Positions 1-5,276 of a stretch of DNA of 5,276 nucleotides are shown here, one piece after another. The stretch is from an uncultured bacterium (GTDB lineage: Bacteria > Cyanobacteriota > Vampirovibrionia > Gastranaerophilales > Gastranaerophilaceae), in assembly GCA_900556295.1 (NCBI GenBank), contig USOK01000122.1, forward strand, positions 1 through 5,276, given 5' to 3'. The translations under genes and the position numbers were made by a program. The notes under the pieces were generated by a model. The model saw only the letters and a list, made by a program, of their open reading frames with translations, was not told the origin of the DNA and did not search any database. Positions within the stretch are counted from its first letter, which is position 1, and the number at the start of each line of letters is the position of its first letter.

Positions 1-846
1 CTTGAAGTTGCTATTATTGATTTAGCGAATTTAACAGAAAATACCTCACTTGTAGAGTTGCAAAACAGAATTGCAAGATTAGAAGGTGGTGCTGTTCAAC
101 CTGTGAAAGTTGCAACTTATAAAACTGCTCCGTCACCGGTTATGAAACCTGAAATCGGACACGCAAAACCTGATATTGCGATGCAAAAAGAGGCCGAAAA
201 AGCACAACCGACAGCGACTAAACCTGTTTCACAGGCTCCAACTCACATTTCAAAAACGACAGAGCAAAATGTTCAAGCTGCTCCTCAACCACAGAATACA
301 AGTGAAGACTTTTCTCCAATGCCAAAATCAAAACCGCTTGATAGTGGTGATATTTCTGTTTTGTGGGGACAATTGTTGACTTTAATTCAAAGTCCGCCAA
401 CAAGAGCGCTTTTGAAACAGTGGGCAAATCCTGTAAAAATTGCTCCTGATGAAACAATTTTGTCTATGAAAAACGAGATTTTCTTAAATCAGGTTCAAAG
501 TGGGAGCAAAAAACACGCTATTATTGAAGCATTGGATAGTTTGTTTGGACAATCAAATTCAAATGTGGTTGTTCGTCTTCCTCATCCGGATGATACACAA
601 GTGAAGCCTAGTGCAATTTCTGCACAGCCGGTCAGGCAATCTCAGCCCAAACCACAACTAAATCCTTCTCCGGTTATGAAGCCTGTTGAAAAAACTTCTG
701 AAATTGGATCAGAGGAGGTTGAAGAGCTTCGTGAAGAAGTTGCAAAGCCAGTGAAAATAGATTCTGCGTCAAAGATAGAAGCCTCATTGCATTCAGATAA
801 TGTTAATATGGTTATGGAACTTTTTGATGGAAAAGTCATTGAATAG
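1..846 (+). CDS. dnaX: DNA polymerase III subunit gamma/tau, C-terminal part (5' end outside window)
   Basis: This is the tau tail of the clamp-loader ATPase, which loads the sliding clamp and links polymerase cores and helicase at the replication fork. The frame is open from base 1, so the TTG at base 58 is internal and the gene starts upstream. 281 residues are visible. Residues 1-30 (LEVAIIDLANLTE, then a short helix) match the end of clamp-loader domain III. Residues 31-115 are a Pro/Lys/Gln-rich linker. Residues 118-194 form a compact domain with W122, SPPTRALLKQ and a FLNQ helix, resembling the C-terminal domain of cyanobacterial-type DnaX. A second linker follows. The last residues, MELFDGKVIE, resemble the FxGxVVE ending seen in many DnaX proteins. 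The ATPase part (Walker A, zinc module) lies outside the window. The gene overlaps convergent ribD by 11 bp, with no terminator seen. Identification rests on the domain III remnant plus the C-terminal domain and is fairly secure. Confidence 0.85.
   Translation, partial: LEVAIIDLANLTENTSLVELQNRIARLEGGAVQPVKVATYKTAPSPVMKPEIGHAKPDIAMQKEAEKAQPTATKPVSQAPTHISKTTEQNVQAAPQPQNTSEDFSPMPKSKPLDSGDISVLWGQLLTLIQSPPTRALLKQWANPVKIAPDETILSMKNEIFLNQVQSGSKKHAIIEALDSLFGQSNSNVVVRLPHPDDTQVKPSAISAQPVRQSQPKPQLNPSPVMKPVEKTSEIGSEEVEELREEVAKPVKIDSASKIEASLHSDNVNMVMELFDGKVIE
130..150 (+). repeat. PSPVMKP-encoding repeat, copy 1, in the dnaX linker
   Basis: These 21 bases encode PSPVMKP in the linker before the tau C-terminal domain. 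The same seven residues are encoded again at 664-684. The last 18 bases of the two copies differ at two third-codon positions only, so the peptide is kept while synonymous bases vary. It could be a short linear interaction motif or a relic of internal duplication. Confidence 0.6.
664..684 (+). repeat. PSPVMKP-encoding repeat, copy 2, in the dnaX linker
   Basis: This is the second copy of the PSPVMKP-encoding stretch, in the linker after the tau C-terminal domain. The two copies therefore bracket that domain. The flanking residues differ (APS versus NPS before, PEIG versus PVEK after), so identity is confined to the heptapeptide. Confidence 0.6.
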
Positions 847-1876
847 GGTAGTAAGTTAGTAAAATATCCGGCTCAAATTGTTGTATATCGCTAATTTTAA
901 AATTCAAACTTTTATTAATATTATCTATTTTTTGAAAAGTAAAACAAGAGAGTGAAGCATTGTCACCAGTGATTTTTGGTGCAATAAAATGATATATTTT
1001 ATCGGTATATTTTAAGGATGAACCGGCTAAATGCCCGCCACTTTCAATTAAAATACTTTTTATCCCCAGTTCATAAGCTTTTTCAAAAACAAATTCTAAA
1101 TCCAATTTATCTTCTTTTACCGGAGTTTTTATGAAATTTACTCCTCCTTCAAACATGTCAAGTGTTTCATTGAAAAGATAAATTTCACCATCTTTATAGA
1201 TTGGAGCTTCAAGATTAGTTTTTAAGGTTCTGTCAAGAATTATTTTTTTTCTGTGAAGCATAGTTGGGTTGTCTGCAAGAATTGTTGTTGATGATGTCAT
1301 TATTGCATCATAGCGGTTTCTTATTTTTTTTACTTCTTCTCTTGCTAATTTTGAAGTTATCCATTTGGATGAACCACTTTGGGTTGCAGTTTTACCGTCG
1401 AGTGTTGTTGCTGTTTTAATAGCAATAAAAGTTTTGTTGAGAGTCATATTTTTTATAAAAATCTCATTTAAGGCTTTGCATTCGTTTCCTAAAACTCCGG
1501 ATATGACTTCTATTCCTGCTTTTTGAAGTTTTCTAATTCCATTGCCGGCAACTATGGGGTTAACATCTTGCATTCCAATTATAACTTTTTTCAAGCCTCT
1601 TTCGATAATCAAATCAGCACATGGTGGAGTTTTTCCATAATGTGAACATGGCTCAAGATTAACAACTAAGGTGCCATCTTTTTCTTCTCCGTTGTGCAAT
1701 TTTAAAAGAGCATCGCGTTCTGCGTGGTTTTCTCCATATTTGTGATGGTAACCGGTTGATATTTCATTATTGTTTTTATCGAGTACAATACATCCAACAA
1801 GAGGGTTTGGGGAAGTTAAACCTTCTCCGTTTTTAGCTAGTGCTATGCATTTTTTCATGTAGTTTTCATAATTCAT
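836..1876 (-). CDS. ribD: Bifunctional riboflavin biosynthesis deaminase/reductase RibD
   Basis: This cytoplasmic enzyme carries out two successive riboflavin steps: deamination of the diaminopyrimidinone ribosyl phosphate formed by GTP cyclohydrolase II, then NADPH-dependent reduction of its ribose. Residues 1-145 are the zinc cytidine-deaminase-like domain. TSPNPLVGC lies at 21-29, HAE at 51-53 (H51 zinc ligand, E53 proton shuttle), and PCSHYGKTPPC at 76-86 supplies zinc ligands C77 and C86. Residues 148-346 are the reductase domain, with KTATTLDGKTA (154-164), SKWIT, DAIMTSSTTILADNP (190-204) and ESGGHLAGSSL (278-288). At 346 aa it is slightly short against about 360-370 in well-known homologues; the loop after DNPTML is trimmed. 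All catalytic motifs are present. The first ATG fits the family N-terminus but has no clear Shine-Dalgarno. The gene stands alone, with no other rib gene nearby, and no FMN riboswitch fits in the short upstream gap. Confidence 0.95.
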   Translation of the reverse strand: MNYENYMKKCIALAKNGEGLTSPNPLVGCIVLDKNNNEISTGYHHKYGENHAERDALLKLHNGEEKDGTLVVNLEPCSHYGKTPPCADLIIERGLKKVIIGMQDVNPIVAGNGIRKLQKAGIEVISGVLGNECKALNEIFIKNMTLNKTFIAIKTATTLDGKTATQSGSSKWITSKLAREEVKKIRNRYDAIMTSSTTILADNPTMLHRKKIILDRTLKTNLEAPIYKDGEIYLFNETLDMFEGGVNFIKTPVKEDKLDLEFVFEKAYELGIKSILIESGGHLAGSSLKYTDKIYHFIAPKITGDNASLSCFTFQKIDNINKSLNFKISDIQQFEPDILLTYYPIQ

Positions 1877-1892
1877 ATTTATATTGTATAAT
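1863..1892 (+). promoter_or_regulatory. Putative promoter for the UPF0173 hydrolase gene
   Basis: A perfect TATAAT (1887-1892) is preceded, after 18 bases, by a weak -35 candidate TTTTCA (1863-1868) lying inside the start of ribD. Transcription would begin near 1899, giving a leader of roughly 35 bases before the ATG at 1935. The gap is so AT-rich that such matches occur by chance. The minus strand has an overlapping -10-like TATTAT (1888-1893) that could serve ribD. Confidence 0.4.
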
Positions 1893-1921
1893 AAATTATG
1901 TTATAGTAAATATTTAATTTT

Positions 1922-1926
1922 AGGAG
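1922..1926 (+). promoter_or_regulatory. Ribosome binding site that fixes the UPF0173 gene start
   Basis: AGGAG lies 8 bases before the ATG at 1935. This favours that ATG over a possible upstream TTG at 1884, which would add 17 residues unlike the family and place the start inside the promoter region. Confidence 0.85.
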
Positions 1927-1934
1927 AAAAACTT

Positions 1935-2600
1935 ATGGATTTGAAGTATATCGGACACAGTGCATTTGAATTCGCACTGAAGGAGCGTTCAATTTTGGTT
2001 GACCCATATGTTAGTATAAACCCAAATTATAATTGGCATGAAAGAAATATTACAGATATTTTTGTAACACATGCACATGGAGATCATTTGGGAGAGGCAA
2101 TTGAAATTGCAAAGGAGAAAGATGCTACAATTACTGCAGCATTTGAACTGGCAAATTATTTGAAGGAGCAGGGTTGTAAGGTTCGTTCAGTTGGATTTGG
2201 CGGTTGGATTAATTATGATTGGGGTAGAGTTGTTTTTGTCCCGGCTTTTCATTCGAGTTCTTTGCCTGATGGCAGATACGCTGGAGAGGCTGCCGGTATA
2301 ATTTTTGATATTGAAGGTGTAAAAATTTATCATGCCGGCGACACTTGTTTAACAAGCGAGATGAAAACATTGAAAGAGCTATATAGACCAAACATTGCGT
2401 TATTGCCTGTTGGTGGAAATTACACAATGGATGTTGAGCATGCAGCTGTAGCAGCTGATTGGATTGGTGCGCAAACGGTTATTCCAATGCATTACAATAC
2501 ATTCCCAGAAATCCAAGCTGATTTACAAAGATTTATGCAATTAATGCAAATAAATAATTCAAATTGTGTAATTCTTGATCCGAATAAGGTTAATGGGTAA
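1935..2600 (+). CDS. UPF0173 family metal-dependent hydrolase (metallo-beta-lactamase fold)
   Basis: This 221-residue cytoplasmic protein belongs to the UPF0173/YtkL group, distant relatives of the UlaG lactonase; the physiological substrate is not established. The start is the ATG behind a good ribosome binding site, and MDLKYIGHSAFEF matches the usual family N-terminus. Metal-site motifs occur in order: GHSAF (7-11), VDPY (22-25), the THAHGDH signature (45-51, ligands H46, H48, D50, H51), HSSS (106-109), YHAGDT (132-137, H133 and D136) and IPMHYNTFP (183-191, H186). The family's late PVGGNYTM block is present at 158-165. Length is close to the usual 225 or so, so the protein looks complete and active. 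It has no signal peptide or membrane segment. It is divergent from ribD, with which it shares a 58-bp upstream gap, and ends 15 bases before a strong hairpin terminator, so it is probably transcribed alone. The family call is secure; the function is unknown. Confidence 0.93.
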   Translation: MDLKYIGHSAFEFALKERSILVDPYVSINPNYNWHERNITDIFVTHAHGDHLGEAIEIAKEKDATITAAFELANYLKEQGCKVRSVGFGGWINYDWGRVVFVPAFHSSSLPDGRYAGEAAGIIFDIEGVKIYHAGDTCLTSEMKTLKELYRPNIALLPVGGNYTMDVEHAAVAADWIGAQTVIPMHYNTFPEIQADLQRFMQLMQINNSNCVILDPNKVNG

Positions 2601-2615
2601 TTAAATACATACATA

Positions 2616-2649
2616 AAAAAATCGACTGTTTTATGGCAGTCGATTTTTT
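2616..2649. terminator. Bidirectional rho-independent terminator
   Basis: A perfect 13-bp inverted repeat (2616-2628 with 2637-2649) encloses an 8-base loop. The inner 8 bp is ATCGACTG/CAGTCGAT and the outer part is A6/T6, so each strand has a U-run at the 3' side of the hairpin. It lies 15 bases after the UPF0173 stop and 20 bases after the stop of the minus-strand gene at 2670, and so can end both convergent transcripts. Confidence 0.93.
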
Positions 2650-2669
2650 GTTTATATCATAGTGTAAAA

Positions 2670-3551
2670 TTATGCTTTGTCGCTGTGTCCGCTGTTCATC
2701 AAATAGCCGCCTATTAAACCAACTGCAGCTGCAATGCCACCTGCAATCATTGCCATTTTGCCTTTTCCTTCTTTTGGTAAAGCATCTTTGATTTTTTCGA
2801 AAGCTTGTTTGATTTCGTCTTTAGCTAAAAGTTCTGTCTTTTTATCAGCTCTTGCTTTGGTAAGTTTTTCTTGTGCTTTTGTTAATGCATCTGCATAACC
2901 GTGTTCAGCATTTGCTTCTGTTTTAGCTTTTTCTACAAACTGAGCAATCTTAGCTTTTCTTACTTCATTTTTAGCTTTTGCTAATGCAGAACGTTCTTCT
3001 TTTGTTGCATCAAGAAACGCTTTTCTGTCATCTAAAGCTTCTTTTAATTCTTTTTTAGCTGTATTTTTAGCTTCATCTGTTGTTGCTGCTTTTAACTTAT
3101 CTTGAGCATTTTTTACTTTAGTATTTACATCTGCTAATGTCATTTCATTTTCGCCGATTTTAACTTTCTTTTCATCTAGTTTTTTTTGAGCATCTGTGAT
3201 TGCCTTGTCTAAATCAGCTTGGTTTTCTAATGTTTGAGCTTGAACTGAATCATATACATCTTTGTTTGCTTTTCCTACTTCACCATTTACGTTTACGTCT
3301 TTATATTCAGTTACAGCATCTTGTAATTTTTTAGCAGCTTCTGCATCTTTTTCTGTAACTTCTTTTTTAGTGAAAGTATCAGGTGTTTGTTCAAATACTT
3401 GTTCTAAAGTTGGTCTTTTGCCACCTAAAAAGTAACCAGCACCAGCACCTACTGCACCAAGACCTATACCGCCTGCAATTGCACCAGGTAATGCACTGTG
3501 TTTTTGAGGTTGTTGTTGAGCATTTGCTCCATTAATTGCGTCTACTGACAT
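2670..3551 (-). CDS. Hypothetical protein: two glycine-zipper hydrophobic segments around a charged helical middle
   Basis: I do not recognise a named family for this 293-residue protein. The first 18 residues are Gln/Asn-rich. Residues 20-44 are a Gly/Ala hydrophobic stretch with glycine-zipper spacing (GAIAGGIGLGAVGAGAG), followed by GKR. Residues 46-260 are rich in Lys, Glu, Ala and Asp and look almost wholly helical. The motif AQxKL recurs at 121, 149 and 226, spaced 28 and 77 residues, both multiples of seven, as expected for a heptad-phased coiled coil. Residues 266-284 (MAMIAGGIAAAVGLIGGYL) form a second glycine-rich membrane-like segment before a short polar tail. There is no Cys or Trp, and no typical Sec signal. 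The ATG has a good ribosome binding site. Both hydrophobic ends might insert in membrane, with the middle as a rod or loop. It could be an envelope-spacing or membrane-shaping protein, but this is inference. It is monocistronic, with its own terminator. Confidence 0.88.
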   Translation of the reverse strand: MSVDAINGANAQQQPQKHSALPGAIAGGIGLGAVGAGAGYFLGGKRPTLEQVFEQTPDTFTKKEVTEKDAEAAKKLQDAVTEYKDVNVNGEVGKANKDVYDSVQAQTLENQADLDKAITDAQKKLDEKKVKIGENEMTLADVNTKVKNAQDKLKAATTDEAKNTAKKELKEALDDRKAFLDATKEERSALAKAKNEVRKAKIAQFVEKAKTEANAEHGYADALTKAQEKLTKARADKKTELLAKDEIKQAFEKIKDALPKEGKGKMAMIAGGIAAAVGLIGGYLMNSGHSDKA

Positions 3552-3725
3552 AATTCTACCTTTCTTAAAATTTTACACACTTTGTTTGTATATATATTAA
3601 CACTTAAAGAAAAATTTTTTTGCTTTTTTTACACTATTTTATTAAGAATTGTTACAACGAATTATCTTTGTGTTTATTGAACAATTTCCTTTAAGTAGTA
3701 ATCTAATAATAGAAAGTGGGTAAAT
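3552..3725. promoter_or_regulatory. Divergent, extremely AT-rich promoter region
   Basis: This 174-bp gap separates two divergent genes, so it should carry both promoters. It contains A/T tracts (A5T7 at about 3610-3621 and a T8 run ending at 3630) likely to bend DNA or act as UP elements. GTGTAA occurs twice on the minus strand (3573-3578, 3629-3634). On the plus strand, TTGAAC at 3677-3682 is a possible -35, but no -10 at good spacing is convincing. On the minus strand TAAAAT, close to the leftward start, is a possible -10. No operator, small ORF or RNA structure could be supported. Confidence 0.45.
3559..3563 (-). promoter_or_regulatory. Ribosome binding site of the glycine-zipper protein gene
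   Basis: On the minus strand this reads AAAGG within AAGAAAGG, 7 bases before the ATG at 3551. It supports that start, which also places the complete Gln/Asn-rich N-terminus in frame. Confidence 0.7.
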
Positions 3726-4685
3726 ATGGATATACTGTTTATTATTGATAGATTAGAACTAAAATATTTTGAATTTAATAACCTTGTTACTAATTTTTGG
3801 ATTATTCGTGAATTATTGCAAGAAAATAAAAAAGTTTATATTACAACTATTGACAAACTGTGTTTGAAAAAAGGTATTCCGTATGCTCACTGTTATGAAA
3901 GCTATGTAAAAGATGGTAATATTTTTTATGACAAGTCTGAGCAACAAAGAAGGATTAATGATTTTATACTTGTAATGTTTAGACCTGATCCGCCGGTTGA
4001 TTTGGATTATATCAATGCTACTTACATATTTGATTTTGTTGATAGAAATAAAACACTTATTTTAAATGATCCAAGCGCAATTAGAAACTTCAATGAAAAA
4101 ATGCATGCTTGTAAATTTTTGGATTTAATGCCTGAAAATATCGTTACTTCATCAAAGGCAGACATTCTTGAATTCTTGAACCAAAATGAAGAAATTGTTT
4201 TGAAACCCTTAAATGCTTGCTTTGGCGCAGGTGTTATGACGTTGAAAAAGGGGGATAAAAATACTGCGGTAATTATAAATACAATGACGAAAAACCAAAC
4301 ACAGCAGGTTATGGTTCAAAAATATATTCCAAAAGCTAAATTTGGTGATAAGCGAGTAATGTTTTTGGGCGAAGAAGTTTTGGATGTATGTGTTCAAAAA
4401 CTTCCATCAAATGATGATTTTAAATTCTGTGAGCACTGTGACAGTAATATTATAAAAGCGATATTAACTCCAGCAGAAAAAGAAAAATTTAAACCAGTTG
4501 CTAAAGAGTTAACTAAATTGGGTTTGCCGTTAGTTGGTTTGGATGTGATTGATGAAAAAATTATCGAAATAAACGTAACAAGTCCATGTTATTTCATAAA
4601 AGAGGTTAATGGACATTTCAATTGCAATTTGGAAAAGAAAGTTACGGAGTTTATCCTTTCACAGTTGTATACGAAAGTTATTTAG
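3726..4685 (+). CDS. gshB: Glutathione synthetase-like ATP-grasp ligase with altered catalytic loops
   Basis: GshB joins gamma-glutamylcysteine and glycine using ATP in the cytoplasm. This 319-residue protein aligns almost without gaps to E. coli GshB (316 aa). Matching blocks are MFRPDPPVDLDYINATYI (84-101), NDPSAIRNFNEK (114-125, ATP-site K125), VLKPL (158-162, K160), GDKR (207-210), GLDVI (271-275, metal-ligand D273) and EINVTSP (281-287, metal ligands E281 and N283). The two mobile loops differ. The small glycine loop DGMGG becomes NACFG (163-167). The large loop, RGNLAAGG in E. coli, becomes KFCEHCDS (233-240) and loses its Gly/Ala core. The changes add C165, C235 and C238. The enzyme probably still binds ATP and magnesium, but its acceptor may differ, so the gene symbol is provisional. 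The start is the ATG after a weak AAAGTGGG site. No gshA is in view. It overlaps the convergent kinase-like gene by 8 bp. Confidence 0.85.
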   Translation: MDILFIIDRLELKYFEFNNLVTNFWIIRELLQENKKVYITTIDKLCLKKGIPYAHCYESYVKDGNIFYDKSEQQRRINDFILVMFRPDPPVDLDYINATYIFDFVDRNKTLILNDPSAIRNFNEKMHACKFLDLMPENIVTSSKADILEFLNQNEEIVLKPLNACFGAGVMTLKKGDKNTAVIINTMTKNQTQQVMVQKYIPKAKFGDKRVMFLGEEVLDVCVQKLPSNDDFKFCEHCDSNIIKAILTPAEKEKFKPVAKELTKLGLPLVGLDVIDEKIIEINVTSPCYFIKEVNGHFNCNLEKKVTEFILSQLYTKVI

Positions 4686-5276
4686 AACTTTGGCAAAGTC
4701 CACCGATATCAACGAGTTTTACAAGCGGTTTATGATTCTTGTTTGAACCGATAATTGCGTTCAGGTTGTGTAAATCATTGTGATATAAACCATGTTTTGT
4801 AAGTATTGCTTGAAGAAATCCGATAATTATATTTCCTTTTGTGTCTGGCTTAAAACCTGCTTCAGTCATTTTTCCGGCTTTTATACCATATCGCAACAGT
4901 TCATTCGATTTAATGTTCGTTGTGTCATATAATTCGTTAAGAAATTCTTTGATTGATTTATAAGTATTTTTAAAATTGATAATTGGACTGGTTTTCTTAG
5001 GTAAAGTTTGATATTCAGCTGCCAGGTAGCCGGCTTTCATATCGCCCCAATAAAAATCGCACATAAATCGGCTTTTAATTTTTTTGTTTAGAAATAATCC
5101 ATGAGCAATCTCCGAAAATGGTCCGTTGTAGTCTGCATCTAGTCCATTTAGCTTGTGTTTGTTATTAAACTTTTTGATAAATAATTTATCTAGAGTCGGA
5201 TTTTTGCCTTTTTCCCTTAAAAGATAGCCCCGCTGTGTATAACTGCCGCTAACTTTAAGTCTTTTGAAGTTTACCG
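4678..5276 (-). CDS. Kinase-like protein (protein kinase/APH-type fold), C-terminal part
   Basis: The frame is open to the window end, so the start lies outside; the ATG at 5062-5064 is internal. 198 residues are visible. Kinase-like landmarks appear in order: a loop SGSYTQRGY (9-17) that could be glycine-rich strand 1, LFIKKF (31-36) with a candidate ATP-binding Lys at 34 or 35, SEIAHGL (54-60) with a candidate helix-C Glu at 55, and AAEYQTLPKK (85-94) in hinge position. A catalytic-loop match follows at YHNDLHNLNAII (164-175, D167 and N172), then KLVDIGG (186-192), where D189 would be the DFG-type metal ligand. The HxDLHxxN pattern resembles aminoglycoside phosphotransferase, Kdo/WaaP and small effector kinases. 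The protein ends six residues after DIGG, so the usual C-lobe helices are absent. Substrate and subfamily are unknown. It overlaps the GshB-like gene tail to tail by 8 bp. Confidence 0.72.
   Translation of the reverse strand, partial: VNFKRLKVSGSYTQRGYLLREKGKNPTLDKLFIKKFNNKHKLNGLDADYNGPFSEIAHGLFLNKKIKSRFMCDFYWGDMKAGYLAAEYQTLPKKTSPIINFKNTYKSIKEFLNELYDTTNIKSNELLRYGIKAGKMTEAGFKPDTKGNIIIGFLQAILTKHGLYHNDLHNLNAIIGSNKNHKPLVKLVDIGGLCQSSK

Noticed and set aside
58..60. TTG at 58 as the start of the first gene
   Set aside because: The same frame is open to base 1 and encodes a recognisable end of DnaX domain III, so the TTG is an internal Leu codon.
181..206. A-runs in dnaX as a programmed -1 frameshift site making a short gamma form
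   Set aside because: The runs (CAA AAA GAG and GAA AAA GCA) are not in the X XXY YYZ register needed for the known slippery heptamer, and no stimulatory hairpin was evident just downstream.
1318..1332. Trimmed segment and TSSTT in the RibD reductase domain as signs of a broken enzyme
   Set aside because: TSSxTxLADxP also occurs in E. coli RibD as I recall it, and all other motifs are intact; the shorter loop looks like ordinary length variation.
1884..1934. TTG start at 1884 for the UPF0173 gene
   Set aside because: It would add 17 residues not typical of the family and has no ribosome binding site. The ATG at 1935 has AGGAG at ideal spacing and matches the family N-terminus.
1877..1934. 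FMN riboswitch upstream of ribD
   Set aside because: The gap is only 58 bp and lacks the conserved RFN-element blocks; it is too short for the aptamer.
2209..2427. Open frames antisense to the main genes (for example 2209-2427 and 642-839 on the minus strand)
   Set aside because: They lie wholly opposite well-supported genes and show no family motifs, so they are coding shadows.
4686..4702. Inverted repeat ACTTT-GGC-AAAGT as a terminator for the GshB-like gene
   Set aside because: The stem is only 5 bp, has no following U-run, and lies within the C-terminal codons of the convergent gene.
5062..5064. ATG at 5064 as the start of the rightmost minus-strand gene
   Set aside because: The frame continues without a stop to the window end, and those extra 70 residues supply the N-lobe-like kinase motifs, so this Met is internal.

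Overview
The window is AT-rich, gene-dense bacterial DNA that uses the standard code: TAA, TAG and TGA all act as stops. It holds six protein-coding genes, two of them cut by the window ends. No RNA gene, CRISPR array, insertion sequence or origin was seen. Three traits suggest an uncultured gut-type, low-GC bacterium near the Cyanobacteria/Melainabacteria (Gastranaerophilales-like). These are the tau-type DnaX tail with a cyanobacterial-looking C-terminal domain, the GshB-like ATP-grasp enzyme, and a glycine-zipper Lys/Ala-rich protein of a kind I associate with that group. This placement is an inference from protein style, not a proven assignment.

Layout from left to right. Bases 1-846 (+) are the 3' end of dnaX, encoding the tau subunit of the DNA polymerase III clamp loader. 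Bases 836-1876 (-) are ribD, a riboflavin biosynthesis gene that converges on dnaX and overlaps it by 11 bp. A 58-bp divergent gap with packed promoter-like sequences leads to 1935-2600 (+), a UPF0173 metallo-beta-lactamase-fold hydrolase. A perfect 13-bp bidirectional hairpin terminator (2616-2649) separates it from 2670-3551 (-), an unrecognised protein with a hydrophobic glycine-zipper at each end and a long charged helical middle. After a 174-bp divergent gap comes 3726-4685 (+), a glutathione-synthetase-like ATP-grasp enzyme. Its fold and metal ligands are conserved, but both mobile catalytic loops have been replaced. It converges, with an 8-bp overlap, on 4678-5276 (-), the C-terminal part of an unusual kinase-like protein whose reading frame runs off the window end.

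The genes alternate in strand, so this is not one operon or an obvious dedicated system; most are probably transcribed singly. The most noteworthy items are the altered, cysteine-bearing loops of the GshB-like enzyme, the kinase-like protein that stops just after its DFG-like motif, and the heptad-phased glycine-zipper protein.
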